Below are positions 1-9,334 of a DNA stretch of 50,025 nucleotides, piece by piece. Made by a program: the position numbers and the translations under genes. This stretch comes from Burkholderiales bacterium (GTDB lineage: Bacteria; Pseudomonadota; Gammaproteobacteria; Burkholderiales; Burkholderiaceae_C): contig CANFIH010000010.1 of NCBI GenBank assembly GCA_947446855.1, positions 1-50,025 on the forward strand. The letters run 5' to 3'. Under the pieces are notes generated by a model. It did not search any database and was not told where the DNA came from. It was given only the letters and a program-made list of their open reading frames with translations. Within the stretch, counting starts at the first letter, position 1; each line of letters starts with the position of its first letter.

Positions 1-2
1 AA

Positions 3-884
3 AAGGGCGACATCCTCAGCCTGAACTGCTTCTCCATGATCTCGGGCTACTACACGGCGCTGGAGCGCATGGACATGATCAAGTCCGTGCTGCCCTCGGT
101 GAACTTTGTGAACATCGCCGCCGACTGCATGCAGATGCGCATGATCAAGTCCGCCGAAGAAATCGAATTCATCACCAATGGCGCCAATGTGTGCGACATC
201 GGTGCCGCAGCACTGGTGGCTGCGGTGAAAGAGGGCGTGCCCGAGTACGAAGTGGCCCTGGCCTCCACCCAGGCCATGGTGCGCGAGATTGCCAAGCGCT
301 ACCCGCACACCGAGCTGATGGATACCTGGACCTGGTTCCAGTCCGGTATCAACACCGACGGCGCGCACAACCCCGTCACCACCCGCAAGGTGCAGCAGGG
401 CGACATCCTCAGCCTGAACTGCTTCTCCATGATCTCGGGCTACTACACGGCGCTGGAGCGCACCCTGTTTTACGGTGAAGTGGATGCCGCGTCGCGCAAG
501 CTGTGGGACGTGAATGTGCAGGTGCATGTGGAAGGCCAGAAGCTGGTCAAGCCCGGCGTGCGCTGCTGCGATGTGGCCAATGAGCTCAACAAGATTTACG
601 AAGCGCACGGCCTGCTGCAGTACCGCACCTTTGGCTACGGCCACTCGTTTGGCGTGCTCTCGCATTACTACGGGCGCGAAGCCGGCCTGGAGTTCCGCGA
701 AGACGTGGACACCGTGCTGCAACCCGGCATGGTGGTGTCCATCGAGCCCATGATCATGCTGCCCGAAGGCATGCCGGGGGCAGGCGGCTACCGCGAGCAC
801 GACATTCTGGTGGTCACCGAGACCGGCCACGTCAACATCACCGGCTTCCCCTACGGGCCGGAGCACAACGTCATTCCGGCCTGA
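3..884 (+). CDS. Creatinase-like M24 family protein (creatine amidinohydrolase), 5' truncated by window edge
   Basis: Motifs ELMDTWTWFQSGINTDGAHNPVTTRKVQQGDILSLNCF, YRTFGYGHSFGVLSHYYGREAGLE and PGMVVSIEPMIMLPEGMPGAGGYREHDIL closely match the creatinase family. Frame is open to the left edge; the 5' end carries an anomalous duplication (see findings). Confidence 0.8.
   Translation, partial: KGDILSLNCFSMISGYYTALERMDMIKSVLPSVNFVNIAADCMQMRMIKSAEEIEFITNGANVCDIGAAALVAAVKEGVPEYEVALASTQAMVREIAKRYPHTELMDTWTWFQSGINTDGAHNPVTTRKVQQGDILSLNCFSMISGYYTALERTLFYGEVDAASRKLWDVNVQVHVEGQKLVKPGVRCCDVANELNKIYEAHGLLQYRTFGYGHSFGVLSHYYGREAGLEFREDVDTVLQPGMVVSIEPMIMLPEGMPGAGGYREHDILVVTETGHVNITGFPYGPEHNVIPA
4..69 (+). 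repeat. Left copy of a perfect 66-bp direct repeat (other copy 397..462)
   Basis: Read directly: agggcgacatcctcagcctgaactgcttctccatgatctcgggctactacacggcgctggagcgca in both places, offset 393 bp (131 codons, in frame). Confidence 0.95.
397..462 (+). repeat. Right copy of the 66-bp direct repeat, in the position expected for a creatinase
   Basis: Identical to 4..69. Confidence 0.95.
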
Positions 885-913
885 GCGGCCGACTACCCGA
901 GAACCCCCGCACC

Positions 914-1996
914 ATGAGCAAGCCCTTCGTCCAATTCGCGCATGTGGAGAAAACCTACGACGGTGTGCAAACCGTGGTGCACGATCTCAACATCGACATT
1001 GCCAAGGGCGAGTTCCTGACCCTGCTCGGACCCTCGGGTTCCGGCAAGACCACCACGCTGATGATGCTGGCCGGTTTTGAGACCGCCACCTCCGGCGAGA
1101 TTTATCTGGACGGCCAACCCATCAACGCAATTGCCCCCGAGCACCGCGACATCGGCATGGTGTTCCAGAACTACGCGCTGTTTCCGCACATGAGTGTGGA
1201 AGAAAACGTGGGCTTCCCGCTCTCGGTGCGCAAGGTGCCACAGGCAGTAGCCAAAGAGAAGATTGCCAAGGCCCTGGCCAAGGTGGGCCTGAGCGGCTTT
1301 GAGTCGCGCCGCCCGGCGCAGATGTCCGGCGGCCAGCAGCAGCGCGTGGCGGTGGCCCGCGCCCTGGTGTTCGAGCCCAAGCTGGTGCTGATGGACGAGC
1401 CGCTGTCGGCCCTGGACAAGCAGTTGCGCGAGCAGCTGCAATACGAAATCAAACGCCTGCACGAAGAGCTGGGCATCACCATCGTCTATGTCACGCACGA
1501 CCAGACCGAGGCGCTGGCCATGTCGGACCGCGTGGCCGTGTTCCACCAGGGCCGCATCCAGCAGATCGACACGCCCACCAATCTGTACGAGCGCCCGGCC
1601 AATGCCTTTGTGGCCCAGTTCATCGGCGAGAACAACACCTTGCAGGGCCGCGTGCTGTCGGTCAGCGGCGAGCGCTGCCGCGTCGAGTTGCCTGACGGCG
1701 TGCAGATGGACGCCATGGCAGTGGGCACGCTGCGCGCCGGTGCCAGCACCCGCCTTTCCGTGCGCCCCGAGCGCGTGCACCTCAACCCCACAAGCCCCAT
1801 GGAAACACAGGTCACCGCCACGGTGGTGGACGTGATTTACCTCGGCCGTTATGCCCGCGTGCGTCTGCAGACCTGCGGACTCGAAGAATTCATCGTGACC
1901 CTTCCCAACGATGGACGTGATCTGGTGCTGGCCTCTGGCACAACTCTGGCTTTGGGCTGGAATGTATCGGATTGCCGCGCGCTGGATGGCGAGTGA
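914..1996 (+). CDS. ABC transporter ATP-binding protein, PotA/spermidine-putrescine type
   Basis: Walker A GPSGSGKTTT, signature MSGGQQQRVAVARAL, Walker B LVLMDEPLSALD, C-terminal TOBE-like region. Confidence 0.93.
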   Translation: MSKPFVQFAHVEKTYDGVQTVVHDLNIDIAKGEFLTLLGPSGSGKTTTLMMLAGFETATSGEIYLDGQPINAIAPEHRDIGMVFQNYALFPHMSVEENVGFPLSVRKVPQAVAKEKIAKALAKVGLSGFESRRPAQMSGGQQQRVAVARALVFEPKLVLMDEPLSALDKQLREQLQYEIKRLHEELGITIVYVTHDQTEALAMSDRVAVFHQGRIQQIDTPTNLYERPANAFVAQFIGENNTLQGRVLSVSGERCRVELPDGVQMDAMAVGTLRAGASTRLSVRPERVHLNPTSPMETQVTATVVDVIYLGRYARVRLQTCGLEEFIVTLPNDGRDLVLASGTTLALGWNVSDCRALDGE

Positions 1997-2032
1997 GCCC
2001 CTCTCTTTTTTACTTCACCTCAAGGACTGACC

Positions 2033-3100
2033 ATGTTCAAAAAAATCCACGTTGGAGCCCTCGCCTTGGCGGGTGCTGCAGTTCTTTCTGCCACACCGCT
2101 GGGCGCGCAGGAAATCACCGTCACCGCCTGGGGCGGTGCCTACACCAAGAGCCAGGAAGAGGCTTACTACAAGCCCTTCACGGCCAAGACCGGCACCAAG
2201 GTGCTGGTCCAGGACTACAACGGCGATCTGGCCGAAATTGCGGCCCAGGTGAAGACCGGCAACGTCAAATGGGACGTGGTCGACGTGGAGCTGGCCGAGG
2301 CCATCAAGGGCTGTGAAGAAGGCCTGTTTGAAAAAATCGACGCCAGCAAACTGCCCGCCGGTGACAACGGCACCGCTGCTGCCAAAGACTTTGCGCCCGG
2401 TCTGGTGACACCCTGCGCAGTGGCCACGATTCTGTACGCCAACGTGGTTGCGTACGACAAGGCCAAGCTTGGTGCCAAGGGCCCCAAGAGCCTGAACGAT
2501 TACTTTGACCTGACCAAGTTCCCCGGCAAGCGCGGCATGCGCAAGAACCCCAGCGTGAACCTGGAATGGGCGCTGATGGCCGATGGCGTGGCCCCGGCCG
2601 ATGTCTACAAGGTGCTGGCCACGCCCGCCGGTGTGGACCGTGCCTTCAAGAAGCTCGACACCATCAAGTCCAGCGTGGTCTGGTGGACCGCCGGCGCGCA
2701 GCCGCCCCAGCTGCTGGCCTCCGGTGAAGTGGTGATGACCAGCGTCTACCACGGCCGCATCTTCGATGCCAACATGAAAGACAAGCGCGACTTCGCTCTG
2801 GTGTGGGATGGCCAGGTGCAGGTGCCCGATTTGTTTGTCATCGTCAAGGGCAGCAAGAACTCTGCCGCCGCCCAGGACTTCGTGCGCTTCGCCACCTCCA
2901 GCAACGCCCTGGCAGAGCAGGCCAAGTGGATTCCCTATGCACCGGCCCGCGCTTCCTCGCTCGCCAAGATTGCCCCCGCCACCAAGGAATGGTTGCCCAA
3001 TGGCGGCCATACCGGACGCCAGATGCTGACCAGCGCCGAGTTCTGGTCCGAGTACGGGGATGACCTGAACAAGCGTTTTTCGGCTTGGTTGGCTAAGTAA
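2033..3100 (+). CDS. ABC transporter substrate-binding protein, PotD-like
   Basis: Signal peptide (MFKKIHVGALALAGAAVLSATPLGAQ) then EITVTAWGGAYTKSQEEAYYKPF; sits between ATPase and permeases. Confidence 0.9.
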   Translation: MFKKIHVGALALAGAAVLSATPLGAQEITVTAWGGAYTKSQEEAYYKPFTAKTGTKVLVQDYNGDLAEIAAQVKTGNVKWDVVDVELAEAIKGCEEGLFEKIDASKLPAGDNGTAAAKDFAPGLVTPCAVATILYANVVAYDKAKLGAKGPKSLNDYFDLTKFPGKRGMRKNPSVNLEWALMADGVAPADVYKVLATPAGVDRAFKKLDTIKSSVVWWTAGAQPPQLLASGEVVMTSVYHGRIFDANMKDKRDFALVWDGQVQVPDLFVIVKGSKNSAAAQDFVRFATSSNALAEQAKWIPYAPARASSLAKIAPATKEWLPNGGHTGRQMLTSAEFWSEYGDDLNKRFSAWLAK

Positions 3101-3123
3101 GTCACACAGGAGCCATTGCCACC

Positions 3124-4350
3124 ATGAACAGTACGGACCATCTCGTCAGCCGCTTGCGCAAGGCGGAGCGCAAGGGCCATCTGCGCGCCTATGCCCTGAT
3201 TGCCCCGCTGTTCATCTTCGTGGCCCTGAGCTTTCTGCTGCCCCTGGGGTCGGTGCTGCTCAACAGCTTTTACGACCCGGTGATTCCCGAGGGCCTGCCG
3301 CGCACCGTGGCGGCGCTGGACCAATGGAACGGGTCGCGCACCCTGGTGCCGCCCGAGCCGGTGTTCGAGGCCCTGGCCCAGGACCTGAAGCTGGCCATGG
3401 ACAACGAAAAGGCCAGCCCCATGGCCACGCGACTGAATTTTGAAGAGACCGGTTCGCGCACCCTCTTTATGCGGGCCGCCCGCAAGGTGGGTGCGCAGGA
3501 GTCCGGCCCCTGGAAACCGTTTTTTGAACAGGTGGACCCGGCCTGGGCCCAGCCCGCCATCTGGGGCACGATTCGCAACCTGCATTCCAGCACCCACACG
3601 CTGTTTTTCCTGCAGGCGCTGGACCTGCGGCGCCAGAGCAATGGCGAGGTGGCGCAACAACCCGAAGACCAGCGCATCTACCTCAACATCTTCATGCGCA
3701 CCGTGGGCGTTGCGCTCTCGGTCACGCTGGCCTGCCTGGCACTGGGTTTCCCGATTGCCTATCTGCTGGCGCACCTCAAAGACAAGACCGCCAACATGCT
3801 GCTGATTCTGGTGCTGCTGCCGTTCTGGACCTCGCTGCTGGTGCGCACCACCGCCTGGGTCGTGCTGCTGCAAAAAGAGGGCGTGGTGAACGCCCTGCTC
3901 ACCACCCTGGGCCTGATCTCAGAGCCGCTCCCGCTGATCTTCAACCGCTTCGGTGTGGTGGTGGCCATGACGCACATCCTGCTGCCCTTCACCATCCTGC
4001 CGCTGTATTCGGTAATGCGCTCCATACCGCCGTCCTTTGTGCGCGCTGCGCGCTCGCTGGGCGCCGGGCCGTTCACCGCCTTTGTGCGTGTCTATCTGCC
4101 GCAGTGCCTGCCGGGCATCAGCGCCGGGGCGCTGTTGGTGTTCATCCTGTCGCTGGGCTACTACATCACACCGGCCCTGGTGGGCGGTGCCACCGACCAG
4201 ATGATCAGCTACTTTATTGCCGACAACCTGGGGCGCTCGCTCAACTGGGGCCTGGCCTCGGCCCTGGCCGCTATTCTGCTGACGGCCGTGCTGGCCCTGT
4301 ATGCCGCCTATGACCGCGTCGTCGGTGTTACCAATGTGAGGTTCGGATGA
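3124..4350 (+). CDS. ABC transporter permease, PotB-like, with a long loop after the first TM
   Basis: Hydrophobic helices; EAA-like motif RAARSLGAGPFTAFVRVYLPQCLPG. Confidence 0.9.
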   Translation: MNSTDHLVSRLRKAERKGHLRAYALIAPLFIFVALSFLLPLGSVLLNSFYDPVIPEGLPRTVAALDQWNGSRTLVPPEPVFEALAQDLKLAMDNEKASPMATRLNFEETGSRTLFMRAARKVGAQESGPWKPFFEQVDPAWAQPAIWGTIRNLHSSTHTLFFLQALDLRRQSNGEVAQQPEDQRIYLNIFMRTVGVALSVTLACLALGFPIAYLLAHLKDKTANMLLILVLLPFWTSLLVRTTAWVVLLQKEGVVNALLTTLGLISEPLPLIFNRFGVVVAMTHILLPFTILPLYSVMRSIPPSFVRAARSLGAGPFTAFVRVYLPQCLPGISAGALLVFILSLGYYITPALVGGATDQMISYFIADNLGRSLNWGLASALAAILLTAVLALYAAYDRVVGVTNVRFG

Positions 4351-5183
4351 GTCACGCTGCGCTGCCCCTCTACACCACGCCGCTGCAACGCGTAGGCCAC
4401 TGGGCCCTGCTGATCGGCTGTGGCGCCATCTTCCTGTTCCTGATTGCGCCGGTGCTGGTGGTGATGCCGCTGGCCTTTAACCAGGACCCGTACTTCAACT
4501 TTCCCATCCACCACTGGAGCCTGCGCTGGTTTGAAGACCTGTTCGGCAACCCGGTCTGGCTGCACGCCATCGGCAACAGCATGATTACCGCGGTGTGTGC
4601 TACCGCGCTCGCCACCACCCTGGGCACGCTGGCCTCGGTGGGCCTGAACCACCGCAACCTGCCGGGCAAGCGCCTGATCATGGCGGTGCTGGTCTCGCCC
4701 ATGATCGTGCCGGTGGTGGTGCTGGCGGTCGGTGCCTATTTTTTCTTCTCGCGCCTCGGCATTGCCAACAACCTGCTGGGCATCATCCTGGTCCATGCGG
4801 TGCTGGGCATGCCCTTTGTAGTGATCACGGTGAGCGCTACGTTGGCCGGTTTTGACATGGGCCTGATGCGCGCCGCGCGCAGCCTGGGTGCCTCGCCCTT
4901 CCTGGCCTTCAGGCGCGTGATGCTGCCGCTGGTCTGGCCCGGTGTGCTCTCGGGTGCGCTGTTTGCCTTTGCCACCTCGTTTGATGAAGTGGTGGTGGTG
5001 CTGTTCCTGGGCGGGCCGGGCCAGACCACCCTGCCGCGCCAGATGTGGTCGGGCTTGCGCGAGCAACTCTCGCCCACCATTCTGGCCGCGGCCTTTGTGC
5101 TGATCGTTATCTCGGTGCTGATGCTGCTGACGCTGGAACTGCTGCGCCGCCGCAGCGTGGCCTTGCGCGGCATCCGCGAGTGA
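4347..5183 (+). CDS. ABC transporter permease, PotC-like
   Basis: EAA-like motif RAARSLGASPFLAFRRVMLPLVWPG; 4-nt overlap with upstream permease. Confidence 0.9.
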   Translation: MSHAALPLYTTPLQRVGHWALLIGCGAIFLFLIAPVLVVMPLAFNQDPYFNFPIHHWSLRWFEDLFGNPVWLHAIGNSMITAVCATALATTLGTLASVGLNHRNLPGKRLIMAVLVSPMIVPVVVLAVGAYFFFSRLGIANNLLGIILVHAVLGMPFVVITVSATLAGFDMGLMRAARSLGASPFLAFRRVMLPLVWPGVLSGALFAFATSFDEVVVVLFLGGPGQTTLPRQMWSGLREQLSPTILAAAFVLIVISVLMLLTLELLRRRSVALRGIRE

Positions 5184-5223
5184 GTGGTGCATGAATGGCG
5201 TATGACCGGACTGTGAGCAGCGC

Positions 5224-6204
5224 ATGAGCACAGGCCTGCGTCGCAAACTCTCGGTCGGCTTTGTTCTGGCGCCCAACTTCACGCTGCTGGCGCTGTCGGC
5301 CTTTGTCGACACCCTGCGCCTGGCCGCCGACGAGGGCGACCGCAGCCGGCCCATTCTGTGCGCCTGGACGGTGCTCAGCGACACTATGCGCCCGGTGCGC
5401 AGCAGCAGCGGCATCAGCGTGAATCCGGATTCGGAGTTGGTGGACCCGAAACAGTTTGACTACCTGGTGGTGGTGGGCGGCACGCTGAGCACCGATCTGC
5501 TATCCAAGGGCATGTCGGCCTATGTGCAGCAGGCCGCGCGGGCCGGGGTGCCGCTGGTGGGCATTTGCACCGGCAGCTTTGTGCTGGCGCGCCTGGGCCT
5601 GATGAAAGGGCGGCACAGCTGCATCAGCTGGTTCCACCACGAGGAATTTCGCGCGCTCTATCCGGATATGAAGGCCAGCTCGGATGAGCTGTTCATCGTC
5701 GATGGCGACCGCCTGACCTGTGCCGGCGGCACCAGCGTGGTCCATCTGGCGGCCTACCTGGTCAAGCAATTCTGCGGCGAGGCCGCGGCCGAGAAGGCGC
5801 TGCGCATCATGATCGAGCAGTCCACGCTGCCCGCCAAGTTCCCGCAGCCGCAACCCTTTCAAACCCCCAAGACGCGCGACCTGCGCGTGCGCAAGGCCAT
5901 GCTGCTGATGGAGCGCAATCTGGAGTCTCCCCTCACCGCCGAGTTTGTGGCCCGCCATGTGGGCGTCAGCGTGCGCCAGCTGGAGCGCCTGTTCAAGGCC
6001 GAGGTCGGTTGCAGCCCCTCCGGCTTTGCCCTGCGCATCCGCCTGGCCCATGCGCGCCAGCGCCTGCTGCACAGCCAGGAGCCGGTGGCCGACATTGCGC
6101 TGCAAAGCGGTTTTGTGAACCGCTCGCACTTTGCGCGCAGCTTCCGTGTGGAGTTCGGCATCACGCCCAGCGCCTTGCGTGAGCAGCAGGTGGCGGCGAC
6201 CTAG
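5224..6204 (+). CDS. GlxA family transcriptional regulator (DJ-1/PfpI-like plus AraC-type HTH)
   Basis: GICTGSFVLARLGLMKGR in the N-terminal domain; C-terminal VSVRQLERLFKAEVGCSPSGFALRIRL and DIALQSGFVNRSHFARSFRVEFGITPS. Confidence 0.9.
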   Translation: MSTGLRRKLSVGFVLAPNFTLLALSAFVDTLRLAADEGDRSRPILCAWTVLSDTMRPVRSSSGISVNPDSELVDPKQFDYLVVVGGTLSTDLLSKGMSAYVQQAARAGVPLVGICTGSFVLARLGLMKGRHSCISWFHHEEFRALYPDMKASSDELFIVDGDRLTCAGGTSVVHLAAYLVKQFCGEAAAEKALRIMIEQSTLPAKFPQPQPFQTPKTRDLRVRKAMLLMERNLESPLTAEFVARHVGVSVRQLERLFKAEVGCSPSGFALRIRLAHARQRLLHSQEPVADIALQSGFVNRSHFARSFRVEFGITPSALREQQVAAT

Positions 6205-6237
6205 AAAGCAGCCGCGTTTGCGCCGCATACTTGGCGC

Positions 6238-7938
6238 ATGCGCGAAGTGGTAATACCAGAAGGAAAAAGCCTGTGGCCCGACATCGTGGCCGGCCTGTGC
6301 GTGGCCGGGCTGCTGCTGCCCGAGGCGGTGGCCTATGCCGGGCTGGCCCATCTGCCGATAGGCCATGCGCTCACCGCCGTGGTGCTGGGGCTGGCGCTCT
6401 ATGCGCTGTTCGGCGGCAGCCGCTTTGCCATCGTGGCACCCACATCCAGCACTGCCGTGTTGGCGGCTGCGGCTGCGCTGTCCATGACCGGTGCTTACAG
6501 CCTGGCCAATGCCGCGGCCTACACGCAGGCGGTGATGGCGCTGGTGCTGCTCAGCGGCCTGCTGCTGATGCTGCTGGCGGCGGCCCGCCAGGGCCAGCTC
6601 TCGTCCTATATCTCGCGTCCGGTGCTCAAGGGTTTTGCCTTTGCGCTGGCGCTGTCGATTGTGGTCAAGCAGCTGCCCGATGCGCTGGGGCTGGAGCTGC
6701 CTGCGGCCATCCACTCCGATCCGCCGCACCTCTTGTACTTTGCCCTGACGCAGCTCCAGGTCTGGCATCTGCCCAGCGTGTTGCTGGCGTTGGCAGCCGG
6801 CGGGCTGATGGCGTGGCTGCGGCGCTGGCCGCGCGTACCCGCCTCCTTGCTGGTGATGCTGCTGTCCATTGCCCTGACGCTTGTACCGGGCTGGCCGGCG
6901 CTGGCCGTGCAGCAGGTCGGCGCGGTGGCGGCGCCGACCTTCGCCATGGGCCTGCCGCAGCTGCCCCTGAGTGACTGGCTGCGTGCCGGCGAGCTCGCCT
7001 TCGGTCTGGTGATGCTGGTATTTGCTGAGTCCTGGGGCAGCATGCGCACGCAGGCCATGCTGCATGGCGACACGCTGGATGCCAACCGCGAATTGCTGGT
7101 GCTGGGCGCGTGCAACGTCGCCGCGGGGCTGTTGCAGGGCATGGTGGTGGGGGCCGGTTTCTCGGCCACCAGTGCCAATGCGGCTGCGGGGGCGGTGTCA
7201 CGCAAGGCGGGTGCCATAGCGCTGCTGGCCGTGCTGTTGGCGGTGCTGTTGGCCCTGCCGGCGCTGCAACTGCTGCCGCGCCCGGTGCTGGCGGTGGCGG
7301 TGATCAGCGCGCTGTGGCATGCCCTGTCGGTGCGGCCCCTGATCGCGGTCTGGCGCATGCAGCGCGACCGCTGGCTCTTGGTGACGGCAGTATTGGCCGT
7401 GTTGCTGCTGGGCGTGCTGGACGGCATGCTGGCGGCCATAGGCCTGTCGGTGCTGGGCGCACTGCACCGTTTCAGCCAGCCGGTGGTGCATGAGCTGGGC
7501 GAACTCGGCGACAGCCGCAACTATGTGGACGTGCAGGTGCAGCAGGGCGCCCATGCCCAAGCGGGCCTGCTGATCCTGCGCCCGGAGGAGCCGCTGTTCT
7601 TCGGCAGCGCCGAGCGCGTGATGGGCGAGGTGCTGCGCCTGGCCCATGGCCGTGCCGGTCTGCACACCGTGGTCCTGAGCCTGGAAGAAAGCGCCGATCT
7701 GGACAGCACCGCCGTGGACTGCCTGATGGAGCTGCGCCACAGCCTGCAAGCTGCGGGCAAGACCCTGCTGCTGGCGCGTGTGAAGACCACCGTGCGTGAA
7801 CTGCTGTCGCGGGTGGACCCGCAGGGCCTGGGCCATGACGCGCAGCTGTTCTGGAGCGTGGCCGATGCGGTGGCGGTGGCTACCTGCGGCCAGGCGCCAG
7901 CCACCGGCGAAGCAGGTAATAACCTTCAGTTGGCCTGA
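6238..7938 (+). CDS. SulP family inorganic anion transporter with C-terminal STAS domain
   Basis: WPDIVAGLCVAGLLLPEAVAYAGLAHLPIGHAL N-terminus; STAS-like VLSLEESADLDSTAVDCLMEL. Confidence 0.9.
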   Translation: MREVVIPEGKSLWPDIVAGLCVAGLLLPEAVAYAGLAHLPIGHALTAVVLGLALYALFGGSRFAIVAPTSSTAVLAAAAALSMTGAYSLANAAAYTQAVMALVLLSGLLLMLLAAARQGQLSSYISRPVLKGFAFALALSIVVKQLPDALGLELPAAIHSDPPHLLYFALTQLQVWHLPSVLLALAAGGLMAWLRRWPRVPASLLVMLLSIALTLVPGWPALAVQQVGAVAAPTFAMGLPQLPLSDWLRAGELAFGLVMLVFAESWGSMRTQAMLHGDTLDANRELLVLGACNVAAGLLQGMVVGAGFSATSANAAAGAVSRKAGAIALLAVLLAVLLALPALQLLPRPVLAVAVISALWHALSVRPLIAVWRMQRDRWLLVTAVLAVLLLGVLDGMLAAIGLSVLGALHRFSQPVVHELGELGDSRNYVDVQVQQGAHAQAGLLILRPEEPLFFGSAERVMGEVLRLAHGRAGLHTVVLSLEESADLDSTAVDCLMELRHSLQAAGKTLLLARVKTTVRELLSRVDPQGLGHDAQLFWSVADAVAVATCGQAPATGEAGNNLQLA

Positions 7939-8666
7939 ACCCAGCGTCCGGAATCCGGACACAGCGTGGCGCGCGCACCCTGCACCAAAATCTGCTCTTC
8001 ATCCAGCAGCGAGGCGCTTGCGGGATCGATGTCGAAGGTGACACCCAGTGCCTGCGCCACGCCGGCGTTTTCGATCGGGAGCTCCCAGGTCAGAAAGATA
8101 AGGCTGCCGTCCTGCTCCGCGGGGAAATCGGCCGCTACAAAACCGCTGCGCTGGCGCGCAATCACGGCATGGGGTTGGCCGGTATCGAAGACCACGGCTG
8201 TGCCCCGGGTCAGCGGGATGCGGTCGCCCGTGTGCGGGAAGTGCAGGTCCCACCCGCGGTCCTCGCTCAGGAACAGATTGCAAAAGGCCATGCCGCCGTA
8301 CTGTGCGCCGTCATGGTGGTAGCGCGCGCCGCGGCAGGCCATCAAGGCCACCTCGCTGGTGGCCAGCAGTTCCTGCAGACCGAGCCCGCGCGTCCAATCG
8401 GCCACGGCCTGCACGCAATGCCGGTAATCCGGCCAGCGGGCTCTTGCGCGTACCAGGGGCAAGGCTTCCACATCGCCGGGCTCCAGGCCCAGGTGCACGC
8501 GGGTTTCCCTCTGCCAGTCGGCCAGCAGCCGGGCATTGGGCGCAGGCACGTCCAGCGTGGCGGTCTGCACGGCCGCACCTACCGAGCGGCTGCGCAAGGC
8601 CTTGCCGCTGCGGTAGTAGGCGACGGCAGGGCTTGGCGTCGTCTGCAGGGGAGTGGGTGCGCTCAT
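7926..8666 (-). CDS. 2OG-Fe(II) oxygenase-like protein
   Basis: HHDGAQYGGMAFCNLFLSEDRGWDLHFPHTGDRIPLTRGTAVVFDTGQPHAV resembles a jelly-roll HxD...H region; start at MSAPTPLQ chosen over the longer ORF. Confidence 0.6.
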   Translation of the reverse strand: MSAPTPLQTTPSPAVAYYRSGKALRSRSVGAAVQTATLDVPAPNARLLADWQRETRVHLGLEPGDVEALPLVRARARWPDYRHCVQAVADWTRGLGLQELLATSEVALMACRGARYHHDGAQYGGMAFCNLFLSEDRGWDLHFPHTGDRIPLTRGTAVVFDTGQPHAVIARQRSGFVAADFPAEQDGSLIFLTWELPIENAGVAQALGVTFDIDPASASLLDEEQILVQGARATLCPDSGRWVQAN

Positions 8667-8760
8667 CCAGAGGAGTGTAGTCAGCCGGCAGGCTGCCCAC
8701 GCAGAGACCGCCCCGGAGGAAGAATTACCGCTGCAGCGCCCCGCAAAGTAAAATGGGCAT

Positions 8761-8973
8761 ATGAGCAAACCAGTTACCAAGTCTTCCATCCTTGACGACG
8801 GCCTACGATACAAGGCCAAAACGTCCGGTTCCCCTTTTGGCGCACCCGGCGCCTATGCAGGAAACGCCACCATGTCGTGCTTCCTGTGCGGCAAGCACCG
8901 GCCCCGCACCGACCTCATGTCCAAAAGGCTGTTGGGCAAGAGCCACGTGGTGTGCTCGCCCAAATGCGGCTAG
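8761..8973 (+). CDS. Small hypothetical protein with possible Zn-binding cysteines
   Basis: 70 aa ORF with MSCFLCGKHRPR...VVCSPKCG. Confidence 0.6.
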   Translation: MSKPVTKSSILDDGLRYKAKTSGSPFGAPGAYAGNATMSCFLCGKHRPRTDLMSKRLLGKSHVVCSPKCG

Positions 8974-8977
8974 CCGG

Positions 8978-9292
8978 ATGACGGAAGACGGATTGGCGCC
9001 CCTGCGGGCGCAGATCTTGGCCATCGCCGATGCCGACAAAGTCACGCTGGAAAAAAGGCTGAAGCAGGAGATCCTGCTCATGCGCAGCCATGCGGGATTT
9101 GTGGAGGCAAAACCCGGCTACTTTGTCTGCGACGGCGCCCACGGCCGATCCGTTGCCGACCAGAAAGAAACCACGCTTTTCAACGCGCTCACCAAGAAGC
9201 CCATCCGCTGGGTGCCCTTCAAAAGCCATCTGTATGCGGTGCACGCCGCCCTGTGCTGGGCCGTGTTGGGCATTTCCACCAGCTACTGGTAG
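8978..9292 (+). CDS. Hypothetical protein (~104 aa)
   Basis: ORF begins 4 nt after the preceding stop; start MTEDGLAPLRAQ. Confidence 0.6.
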   Translation: MTEDGLAPLRAQILAIADADKVTLEKRLKQEILLMRSHAGFVEAKPGYFVCDGAHGRSVADQKETTLFNALTKKPIRWVPFKSHLYAVHAALCWAVLGISTSYW

Positions 9293-9334
9293 GCTCTCGC
9301 CTTTTTACCCGTAGACCCACCAAGAAAGATTCCG

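Noticed and set aside
5500-7065. 521-aa minus-strand ORF across the GlxA regulator and SulP gene
   Set aside because: Composition is repetitive His/Gln/Arg/Gly and it spans two well-supported plus-strand genes; spurious.
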